Shown one piece after another: positions 34,124-40,689 of a DNA stretch of 64,000 nucleotides. Made by a program: the position numbers and the translations under genes. Source of the stretch: Coriobacteriaceae bacterium (GTDB lineage: Bacteria; Actinomycetota; Coriobacteriia; Coriobacteriales; Coriobacteriaceae); assembly GCA_902363875.1 (NCBI GenBank), contig CABJBO010000007.1, forward strand, positions 32,718 through 96,717. The letters run 5' to 3'. Within the stretch, counting starts at the first letter, position 1. Each line of letters starts with the position of its first letter. Under the pieces are notes generated by a model. It did no database searches. It worked only from the letters and a program-made list of their open reading frames with translations, and was not told where the DNA came from.

Positions 34124-34912
34124 CTAGGCGCCCTCCTCCTTCCCGTCCTCACCGCCGATGGATACGTCCTTCAGGCGGTACGACCGTCCCGTTATCTTGA
34201 TCATCGCGCAATGGTGGCAAAGCCTGTCGGCCACCGCCGAGGCCGTGACGTTGCTGCCGAACACGTCGCCCCACCTGCCCACCGGCACGTTGGTCGTGAC
34301 GATGGTCGACCGCTTGAGCGCGTAGCGCCTGTTGACCAGCTGGAACAGCAGGTCGGCACCCTCCTTGCCGATGTCGAGGTAGCCGAGCTCGTCTATTATC
34401 AGCAGGCTGCAGTGCTCGTAGAACCGCATCCTGCGCGCCAGCGCCTCCTTCGCCGAGGCGTGCTTGAGGTCCTCGACCAGCCTCGAGCAGTCGGCGAAGT
34501 ACACCTGCTTGCGGGCCATCACCGCCTCGTGGCCTATGGCTATCGACAGGTGGGTCTTGCCGACGCCCGGGCTGCCGACGAGCACGACGTTGTCGCCGCG
34601 GTCGATGAACTCGAGCGTGGCCAGCTGCTCGACCAGCCCGCGCGGCACGCTCGGCTGGAAGCCCCAGTCGAAGTCGGCCAGCGTCTTTATGTAGGGGAAG
34701 TTGGCCATCCTCGTGCGGCGCTCGTCGTCGGCGCGCCGCTTGAGGGCTATCTGGGCGTCGGTGAGCTCGAGCATGGCTTCGACCAGGCCCTTCCTCCCGT
34801 CGGCGACGAGCCTGACGTACTCGGGCACCGACGACGCCATGCCCTCGAGCCCCAGCTCCTCGAGGTTGGCCGCCAGGCGGTTGAGGGGGCTGGCCTGCAC
34901 GGCGGCGCTCAC
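34124..34912 (-). CDS. istB: IS21 helper ATPase IstB
   Basis: 262 aa AAA+ protein related to DnaC: Walker A VLVGSPGVGKTHLSIAIG, Walker B SLLIIDELGYLD, sensor region TIVTTNVPVGRWGDVFG and the end block AVADRLCHHC. Start is GTG 34912, which overlaps the istA stop by 4 bp (GTGA). IstB stimulates IstA transposition and target choice. Intact. Confidence 0.9.
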   Translation of the reverse strand: MSAAVQASPLNRLAANLEELGLEGMASSVPEYVRLVADGRKGLVEAMLELTDAQIALKRRADDERRTRMANFPYIKTLADFDWGFQPSVPRGLVEQLATLEFIDRGDNVVLVGSPGVGKTHLSIAIGHEAVMARKQVYFADCSRLVEDLKHASAKEALARRMRFYEHCSLLIIDELGYLDIGKEGADLLFQLVNRRYALKRSTIVTTNVPVGRWGDVFGSNVTASAVADRLCHHCAMIKITGRSYRLKDVSIGGEDGKEEGA

Positions 34913-36147
34913 AGCGAGCCCCCTATCGAGTCGAGCAGGCCGAGGTTGGCCGCGGCGGCCGCCTCGATGTCGCCGGCGGCGTCGCCGAACCACCGCTTGC
35001 CGGCCATGGCCTCGGCGTAGTGCGCCGGGTCGTAGGCCGGCCCGCCCGCCACGTGCGTGGCCACCAGCTCGCCGCCGACGTAGCAGTCCATCGCGCCGCC
35101 GGGCATGCAGACGATGCGGGCGGGCCTGCCGATGCAGCGCCCGGGCACCGACATGGGCTCGCCGTGCGCGCTCACCAGCATCGTGGCCGGCACCCTGGCC
35201 ACGCGCACCACGTCGCCCATCGCCTCCTCGAGGGCGCGCAGGTTGCCGACGGGCAGCAGCGCGTCCTTCTCCTCCATGAACAGCGCGGAGGGCGGCAGCC
35301 CCGTGGTCTCGTTGGGCTCGGAGTTGCTGGCGTCCTCGATCCGCGCGACGATCTCGTCGATGTCGTCCCAGCCGTCGAAGTCGCCCTGGTAGGCCATGAG
35401 CCGCGACAGGAAGCGGTTCGACGACTCGACCTTGCCCTTCGTCTGGGGGCTGCGCGGGCGGCACAGCTTCAGCTCGAAGCCGGCGGCCTTGGCGAACTCG
35501 TATGCGCGCTGGACCTTGAGGCGCCTGCCGCCCTTGACCGTCACCAGGGCGGACATGTTGTCCGTGACCCACTCGCGCGGCACGCCGCCGAGCCTCGCGA
35601 TCGTGGCGTACATGCACCTGACCAGGTCGTCGGTCGTCCTGGTCCTCGACCGGATGAATATGTGCCTGCGGGAATGGCCCAGCGTCGCCGCGAACACGTT
35701 GAACTCGAACAGCTCTCCGTCGCGGTTCGCCATCTTGACGGACTCCTTCCAGTCGAACTGCAGCTGCAGTCCGGGCGGCGTCTCGAAGCGCGGGTGCGGC
35801 TCCGGGCCGCCGGAGGCCCCGACGGCGATGCCGTTCTTGCGCATGAACTGGGTGAAGGCGTTGTAGCCGGCCAGGTCCTCGCCGGGATACCTGTGCAGCA
35901 GCCACTCGTGGATGCCCTTCTTGGTGACTCCCGGCAGCTGCGCCTTGGCGGCCACCTCCTCGATGTGCGCGTCGAACGAGCCCGCCCTGTCGCCGCGCCC
36001 GTCGTGGGGCCGCCCGCCCTCGGCCCTCCAGTACGACGCCACGGTGTGCCTGTCCTTGCCGTAGCGCTTCGCTATGTCGCTGAAGTTGGGCTTTATGCCC
36101 GCTTCCCTGTACATGTCCAACTCTCCGATCAGGTTCTTCTCCGCCAC
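34909..36147 (-). CDS. istA: IS21 transposase IstA
   Basis: 412 aa. N-terminal HTH (NFSDIAKRYGKDRHTVASYW), then a DDE integrase core: LQLQFDWKESV (Asp), REWVTDNMSALV (Asp) and QTKGKVESSNRFL (Glu). Start GTG 36147 lies 8 bases behind GGGAGG. Length fits the IS21 family (about 400-500 aa). No stop or frameshift. Confidence 0.9.
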   Translation of the reverse strand: MAEKNLIGELDMYREAGIKPNFSDIAKRYGKDRHTVASYWRAEGGRPHDGRGDRAGSFDAHIEEVAAKAQLPGVTKKGIHEWLLHRYPGEDLAGYNAFTQFMRKNGIAVGASGGPEPHPRFETPPGLQLQFDWKESVKMANRDGELFEFNVFAATLGHSRRHIFIRSRTRTTDDLVRCMYATIARLGGVPREWVTDNMSALVTVKGGRRLKVQRAYEFAKAAGFELKLCRPRSPQTKGKVESSNRFLSRLMAYQGDFDGWDDIDEIVARIEDASNSEPNETTGLPPSALFMEEKDALLPVGNLRALEEAMGDVVRVARVPATMLVSAHGEPMSVPGRCIGRPARIVCMPGGAMDCYVGGELVATHVAGGPAYDPAHYAEAMAGKRWFGDAAGDIEAAAAANLGLLDSIGGSL

Positions 36148-36308
36148 GGCCCGCTCCTCCCGAAAGCATCGTTCGCTTGTCGATCGAAGCGTAAGCCCCG
36201 GCGTTGGTGGAAATGGTGAAAATGCGTTGGCGCAAATGGCGGGATTGCGTTGGCGTGATTGGTTGTTGAGCGTTGGTCAAAATGGTTGTTTTTACAGTAG
36301 CGCTAACA

Positions 36309-36839
36309 CGTCACGAAGCGGTACCCCCGCGCCCCCTCACCGTCCTCGGTGAAGATCCTGCGCACGAGCGCGCGCAGGGGCGCGAGCCGGTCGGGCCTCG
36401 CGATCGCGCGGCGCTGGTACTCATAGGAGCTCTTTGATATCCCCAAGGAACTCGTGAGTTCTCTCAAGGACCACTTCCCGCACGGCCTCAGGCGGTCTAT
36501 CACCAGGGTCTTCTCCCTGTTCGACATCCCGTCGAGGCTCGCGGCTTTTAAAACGTCGTTCACCGCCCTGAGGACGGCGTTCTCCAGGACGAGGCGCTCT
36601 ATCAGGGCGTCCTTGTCGTCCGGGTCGATGTCGGGGTACACCGGACCGTCCCCGACGACCTTCGGCAGATCCATCTTCGCGACCGCCCTCCCGACGGTTC
36701 CGCCCGCGGCCCCGGCCCTCGTCCAGCGCGCGACGGCGCTCTTGCTCGGCCCGTCGAGCTCCCGGGCTATCTCCCTGCACGAGAGCCCGGAGCGGCGTAG
36801 CTCCCCGGCCCTCTCCACTACGGCTCTACTGTATGTCAT
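36309..36839 (-). pseudogene. IS3-family transposase, N-terminal fragment
   Basis: Starts at ATG 36839 with an HTH (SCREIARELDGPSKSAVARW) and a leucine-zipper-like LIERLVLENAVLRAVNDVLK, then the orfB start (SNREKTLVIDRLRP, SLRELTSSLGISKSSYEYQ) in the same frame, ending GARGYRFV before the insert. OrfA and OrfB regions are in one frame here rather than joined by a -1 shift. The IS21 insertion adds two foreign codons and a stop. Confidence 0.85.
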
Positions 36840-36894
36840 GCGGACTCCAAACCGGACCTGATGGTCCAACTTTTTGTCCGCAGTCCCACCCGTC

Positions 36895-36920
36895 AAAAAG
36901 GGACAGGTTAATTTTGGTAG
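36895..36920 (+). repeat. Single GGGACAGGTT-AATTTTGG repeat arm
   Basis: Matches one arm of the inverted repeat at 914-969 (one base different in the middle). It lies directly beside the IS3 right end. Confidence 0.55.
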
Positions 36921-36940
36921 GTTTTATCTGGTGAAACAAT

Positions 36941-36978
36941 AAAGGCCTCGGCTCGTTTGGTGCGAGCCGAGGCCTTTT
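36941..36978 (-). terminator. Terminator after the ECF transporter operon
   Basis: AAAGGCCTCGGCTCG with perfect complement around 7 bases and T runs, 29 bp beyond the ecfT stop. Confidence 0.85.
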
Positions 36979-37006
36979 GCGTTGGGCGGTTGCTGTCGGT
37001 GGCGAA

Positions 37007-37753
37007 CTAGAACAGGAAGCCGATGGCGATGAGGGCGATGCTGACGATGAGTACGGCGATATCCAGGCTTTTGATGGGGTAGCGCTTATACGAACTCGCG
37101 CGCGTGCGCAGGTAGAAGCCGCGCTGCTCGGCAGCAAGTGCGGTGGCATCGGTCTTGCCCACACTCGAAATAAGCAGTGGCACGCACAGCGGCAGCATGA
37201 GTTTGAGTTTCTTGACGGGATTCTTAGTGTCGTATTCGACGCCGCGTGCAGTCTGCGCCTCCATGATGGCGTTCATTTCCTGGCCAAATACCGGCACAAA
37301 GCGCAGTGCCGTGGTAAAGGTGAAGGCATAGTGATATGGCACGTGCAGCACCTCGACGCAGGCGTTGGCGAGGTCGTTGAGCTTGGTCACCATAAGCATG
37401 AGGATGAGTGGCAGCGCCACGCCCAACAGGCGTAGGCAGGCCTTCGATCCGGTAATGAGGCCCGTGTCGGTGATAAAGCCCCACACCACGTTGCCGTCGC
37501 GCATAAAGGCCAGCTGAAGCACCAGCATGATAAGCGCGAGCGGAATCAGCAGCTTGAGTAGTGAGAGCAGACGGTCGACGACGCCGGCGTAGGCGCCCAG
37601 TGCAAGGGTGAGCGCCAAAAAGCCCAACAGAGCCACGTAGGTATCGGACAGGAAGATGCCGATGATGATGGCGGCGGCAAGGCCCAGTTTGACGACCGGG
37701 TTCAAGCGGTGCAGCAGTGTATCGCCCGGCATATAGTCGATGACGTTAACCAC
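37007..37753 (-). CDS. ecfT: ECF transporter transmembrane component
   Basis: 248 aa with about five membrane segments and the two short coupling-helix motifs of EcfT: MEAQTARGVEYDTKN near 165-180 and LAAEQRGFYLRTRA near 210-220 (A-R-G and Q-R-G). These helices clasp the two ATPase domains. Start is GTG 37753, overlapping the ecfA stop by 8 bp. Last gene of the operon. Confidence 0.9.
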   Translation of the reverse strand: MVNVIDYMPGDTLLHRLNPVVKLGLAAAIIIGIFLSDTYVALLGFLALTLALGAYAGVVDRLLSLLKLLIPLALIMLVLQLAFMRDGNVVWGFITDTGLITGSKACLRLLGVALPLILMLMVTKLNDLANACVEVLHVPYHYAFTFTTALRFVPVFGQEMNAIMEAQTARGVEYDTKNPVKKLKLMLPLCVPLLISSVGKTDATALAAEQRGFYLRTRASSYKRYPIKSLDIAVLIVSIALIAIGFLF

Positions 37754-39497
37754 GGTGGACCATCTCCTCGGTAATGCGAACGATATCGGTGACCTCGCTC
37801 ACCTGTGCAAAGGCGGGAGAGACGGAGGATGCCAGGCGACGAGAAAGCTCTATGACCTGGGGTGGCTCAACGTAGGCTCGCTGCATGAGCTCGCAGTTCG
37901 AGAACAGCTCGTGCGTGCAGCCGCGCTCGAGGATGCGGCCGTCGGCCATCACCACGATGCGCTCGGCAAAGTCGGATACGACTTCCATGTCGTGGCAGAC
38001 CATGATGACGGCGCAGCCGCGCTCGGCCATGGTGCGCACGGTTTCCATGACGGTCATGCACTCACGGTAGTCAAGGCCGCTCGTGGGCTCGTCGAGCACC
38101 ACGATTTTGGGCTCTACGACCACGACGGAGGCGAGTGCCACCATCTGGCGCTGACCGCGCGAGAGCGAGAAGGGCGCCTCGTCGGCCGGCAAGCCAAAGC
38201 GGTCGATGACGAGCTGGGCGCGACGTAGCGCCTCGGCACGGTCGATGCCGGCAAGCTCCAGGCCAAAGGCGACCTCGTCGAGCACAGTGTCCTTGCAGAT
38301 CTGGCGGTCGGGGTTTTGGAAGAGGGTTGCGACTTCGCGGGCGATGCGGCTCGTGGGAACGGCTGCGGTATCCAGTCCCGTGACACGCACGCTGCCCGAG
38401 GCGGGCTTAAGCAGGCCCGTGAGCAGCTTGGTGAGCGTGGTCTTGCCGGCGCCGTTTTGGCCGACGATGCCCACGAGCTCGCCGGGATAGAGGGTCAGGT
38501 TGAGGTCGTGGACGGCAGCGCCGCCATTGGGATAGGCAAACTCAACGTGATCGAAGGTGAGCACGGGCTCGGCGTCCCTGGCGTGCGGGCGCAACGACGG
38601 TGCGTGCGGTGAGCCGGCGGGTGCCTGAATGTCACTGCTCGCGTGTGCGGGGTCGACGATGCCCGAAATCAGGCGCTCGGCCTCATCAACATCCAAACAG
38701 GGAGTGCCGCTGGCCAGGCCATCGACCTCGAGGCTGTTGAAAATGCGCGTGACACGCGGGCAATCGACGCCGATGGCGCGGAGCTCATCGGAGTGTGCGA
38801 AGACTTCGTGCGGCTCGCCCTGTAGCGCGATTTCGCCATGATTGAGCACGAGCACGCGGTTGCAATACTCCGAAAGCAGGGCGACTTTTTGCTCAACGAC
38901 GACGATGGTGATGCCGAGTGCGCGGTTGGCCTCACGCAGGGTCTCGAAGACCAGCGTGGAGCTGGCGGGGTCGAGCGCCGCGGTGGGTTCGTCGAGCACG
39001 AGCACGCGCGGACGCATGGCGAGGATGGCGGCGATGGCAACCTTTTGCTTTTGGCCGCCCGAAAGCGTGGCGATCTCGCGGTCGCGCAGGTCGCTGATGC
39101 CGACGGTCTCGAGCGTCTCGCTCACACGTTGCTCGATCTGGTCGTGGGGAACGCCAAAGTTCTCCAGGCCAAAAAGCATCTCGTCCTCGACGACCGAGGC
39201 GACCATCTGCGTGTCGATGTCCTGCAGCACGCTGCCGACGATCTGCGACACATCGGTGAGCGTAACTTCACAGGTGTCGTTGCCGTCGACAGTGACGGAG
39301 CCAAAGAACGTGCCGGTGTAATGGTGGGGTACGGCTCCCGACAGACAGGCGGCAAGTGTAGACTTGCCGGCGCCCGAAGGACCGATAATGCCGATAAAAT
39401 CTCCTTTGTTCACGCCGAGCGAGATATGCTTAAGTGCCTGCTCGGTCTGCGTGCCATAGGAGAACGAGACATCGTCGACGTTGATGATCGTTTCCAT
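37746..39497 (-). CDS. ecfA: ECF transporter ATPase, two ABC domains in one chain
   Basis: 583 aa holding both ATPases that are normally separate EcfA1 and EcfA2. Domain 1: GPSGAGKSTLAACLSG, TLSGGQKQKVAIA, VLVLDEPTAALD. Linker about 270-305. Domain 2: GQNGAGKTTLTKLL, SLSRGQRQMVALA (R replaces one Gly of LSGGQ), IVVLDEPTSGLD. Start ATG 39497 behind AAAGGT. Separated from the S component by 212 bp that hold the family A copy 3 element and an inverted repeat. Confidence 0.92.
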   Translation of the reverse strand: METIINVDDVSFSYGTQTEQALKHISLGVNKGDFIGIIGPSGAGKSTLAACLSGAVPHHYTGTFFGSVTVDGNDTCEVTLTDVSQIVGSVLQDIDTQMVASVVEDEMLFGLENFGVPHDQIEQRVSETLETVGISDLRDREIATLSGGQKQKVAIAAILAMRPRVLVLDEPTAALDPASSTLVFETLREANRALGITIVVVEQKVALLSEYCNRVLVLNHGEIALQGEPHEVFAHSDELRAIGVDCPRVTRIFNSLEVDGLASGTPCLDVDEAERLISGIVDPAHASSDIQAPAGSPHAPSLRPHARDAEPVLTFDHVEFAYPNGGAAVHDLNLTLYPGELVGIVGQNGAGKTTLTKLLTGLLKPASGSVRVTGLDTAAVPTSRIAREVATLFQNPDRQICKDTVLDEVAFGLELAGIDRAEALRRAQLVIDRFGLPADEAPFSLSRGQRQMVALASVVVVEPKIVVLDEPTSGLDYRECMTVMETVRTMAERGCAVIMVCHDMEVVSDFAERIVVMADGRILERGCTHELFSNCELMQRAYVEPPQVIELSRRLASSVSPAFAQVSEVTDIVRITEEMVHRG

Positions 39498-39515
39498 GGA
39501 TACCTTTCAGAGTCA

Positions 39516-39559
39516 TTGGGGACGTTCTTACATGACTAGTCGTTTAAGAACGTCCCCAA
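39516..39559. repeat. TTGGGGACGTTCTTA inverted repeat before ecfA
   Basis: Perfect 15-bp arms (39516-39530, 39545-39559) around CATGACTAGTCGTT, 19 bp upstream of the ecfA start. Another GGGGAC-type repeat, resembling REP sequences linked to tyrosine transposases. Confidence 0.6.
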
Positions 39560-39601
39560 GAGCTAGTTGTCTGGGACAGTCTTTGGTGGTGGAGCACGGA
39601 G

Positions 39602-39703
39602 ACGGCTTTGCGAGGGGCCCCAGGTTGGCGCGAAAGAGGAGCGAAGCGTACTTGGGTACGCGAGCGACGAATGAACGCCAAGATGGGGTGGCTCGTAAAG
39701 CCG
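39602..39703 (-). repeat. Structured 3'-UTR element, family A, copy 3 (after the TrpP-like gene)
   Basis: On the minus strand, 6 nt after the S-component stop: outer stem CGGCTTTACGAG with CTCGCAAAGCCG, CCACCCCA with TGGGGCCCC, inner stem TTGGCG with CGCCAA, apical stem GCGTACCC with GTACGC. The core CGTTCATTCGTCGCTCGCGTAC and AAGTACGCTTCGCTCCTCTTTC is nearly the same as copy 2 (45060). The inner stem TGACGT/ACGTCA of copies 1-2 is TTGGCG/CGCCAA here, a compensated change. It lies inside an operon. Confidence 0.75.
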
Positions 39704-39709
39704 AGCGGG

Positions 39710-40282
39710 TTAGTTGAGCCTAAGGGACTTCTGGATGGGCAGATAGAGGGCGCCGACCAGAATAGCGTTAAACACGGCGGTCATGGCGACAACGGGCAGC
39801 ATGGCTGCGGCGAGCTCGCCCACCACGCCGAGCATGGCCATCTTGATGACCATGAAGATGACGCCCGAGACAAAGGTGGTCACGAACGTTGCGATGATGG
39901 CGACGGCAGGCTTAACCTGGCCGCCCTTTGTAGCAGCGTTGACAATGACAGCCATGAGCATGGCGGCAATGCCCTCGGCGGCAAAATCGACAAACGGCGA
40001 GGTGGTGGTGATCTGGATCACGGCGGCCGAGATAAGGCCGATGACGAGCGCCTGACCAATGTTGGGGCGAACGACCAGGATGGTGAGGCAGAAGGCCGAG
40101 ATGATGAACTCGGGGCTAATCATGCCGCCCGAGATGCTGGAGATAGCCTTGCCGACGGTGAAGTTGAGAATGAAGCCGGCGGCAAGGAGGATGGCGAGCA
40201 GGACAAGGGCACGGATATCGAGCTTACCGCGGTCGGCGGTCTGGACGGTGCGGGGCTGGGCGGTGGTGGTGTTCTGAGACAT
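39710..40282 (-). CDS. ECF S component, TrpP-like tryptophan uptake protein
   Basis: 190 aa with five or six membrane segments. ALVLLAILLAAGFILNFTVG, SGGMISPEFIISAF, RPNIGQALVIGLISAAVIQI then TTTSP and FVSGVIFMVIKM follow the order of conserved blocks in the TrpP (YhaG) family. The leader at 40429-40497 encodes three Trp codons in a row before a terminator, which argues for control by tryptophan. Ligand specificity is inferred from both. Start ATG 40282 behind AAAGGA. Confidence 0.8.
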   Translation of the reverse strand: MSQNTTTAQPRTVQTADRGKLDIRALVLLAILLAAGFILNFTVGKAISSISGGMISPEFIISAFCLTILVVRPNIGQALVIGLISAAVIQITTTSPFVDFAAEGIAAMLMAVIVNAATKGGQVKPAVAIIATFVTTFVSGVIFMVIKMAMLGVVGELAAAMLPVVAMTAVFNAILVGALYLPIQKSLRLN

Positions 40283-40329
40283 GGTGAAAATCCTTTCGGA
40301 GGGGAAGTGCAAGAGAAGAAAGCGGAGGC

Positions 40330-40459
40330 GCGTGATGCGAATGCGATCGGGCTCGAGATGGAAAAAGGCCCCCGGTCGAAACCGGAGGCCTTCCAATCAC
40401 CTAGAGCGCAAAAACAGGCGTGAGGGACTCACTGTCGACCGATCGTATTCGCATCACGC
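40330..40459 (-). promoter_or_regulatory. Long-range inverted repeat bracketing the Trp attenuator
   Basis: 40330-40350 is complementary to 40439-40459 at 20 of 21 positions. In the transcript the first arm is the leader codons just after Trp-Trp-Trp, and the second arm lies beyond the terminator hairpin. A stalled ribosome would cover the first arm, so the pairing can respond to tryptophan. Confidence 0.65.
40365..40392 (-). terminator. Attenuator terminator of the tryptophan transporter operon
   Basis: AAGGCCTCCGGT-TTCG-ACCGGGGGCCTT followed by TTT in the minus-strand transcript, between the leader peptide and the S-component gene. The leader word CGGTCGA could pair with its 3' arm as an antiterminator. 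Confidence 0.75.
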
Positions 40460-40497
40460 CACCACCAGTTGTTGAGAGACTTCATCGTGTTCTTCAT
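40429..40497 (-). CDS. Tryptophan leader peptide (22 aa)
   Basis: ATG 40497 lies behind GAAAGGAG and opens a 22-codon frame: MKNTMKSLNN, then Trp-Trp-Trp, then RDANTIGRQ and TGA. Three consecutive Trp codons in a short translated leader before a terminator is the classic transcription-attenuation design, known for actinobacterial trp operons. Here it precedes a transporter instead of biosynthetic genes. TATAGT near 40555-40562 on the minus strand may be the -10. Confidence 0.88.
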   Translation of the reverse strand: MKNTMKSLNNWWWRDANTIGRQ

Positions 40498-40638
40498 GTT
40501 GGTGACTCCTTTCGTGATGCCGTGGCGCGGTCACACCTAGTTGCTGTTGCGCTGCACTATAGCACAGCGATATATGTGCAGGGAAATCTTTTTTGAAAAG
40601 ATTTCAGCGGCGTTTCCCGCCGGCCAGATGACGGGCTA

Positions 40639-40672
40639 GGAGGGCAAGGCCGCTCACGCTGTCTCGCCCTCC
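40639..40672 (-). terminator. Hairpin after the C69 dipeptidase gene
   Basis: GGAGGGC and GCCCTCC pair over a 20-base loop, 18 bp after the stop; no T run, so weak. Confidence 0.4.
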
Positions 40673-40689
40673 TTTAGAACGTGAGGGTC

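Larger units (their letters stand above)
34019..36308 (-). mobile_element. IS21-family element, complete, inserted in the IS3 transposase
   Basis: 2290 bp. Ends TGTTAGCG (34019-34026) and CGCTAACA (36301-36308) are perfect 8-bp inverted repeats of TG...CA form. The 5-bp CGTCA is present at both sides (34014-34018 and 36309-36313). Several GCGTTGGCG words repeat inside both ends (34070-34110, 36225-36260), like the multiple terminal repeats of IS21 elements. It encodes istA and istB intact, so it may be recent and active. Confidence 0.88.
33307..36887 (-). mobile_element. IS3-family element, interrupted by an IS21-type element
   Basis: Terminal repeats of about 25 bp: left 33307-33331 (GGGACTGCGGAC...TTGGACC) and right 36863-36887 (its imperfect complement, 5 mismatches). 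A 3-bp ACC repeats at both outer edges (33304-33306, 36888-36890), the expected duplication. Without the insert the element is about 1286 bp, typical for IS3. Its transposase frame is split at 34018/36309. It landed 10 bp after the racemase gene. Confidence 0.85.

Noticed and set aside
34124-36280. 718-aa single frame covering all of the IS21 element
   Set aside because: Only its last 262 residues are real (IstB); the first part is an off-frame reading of istA.
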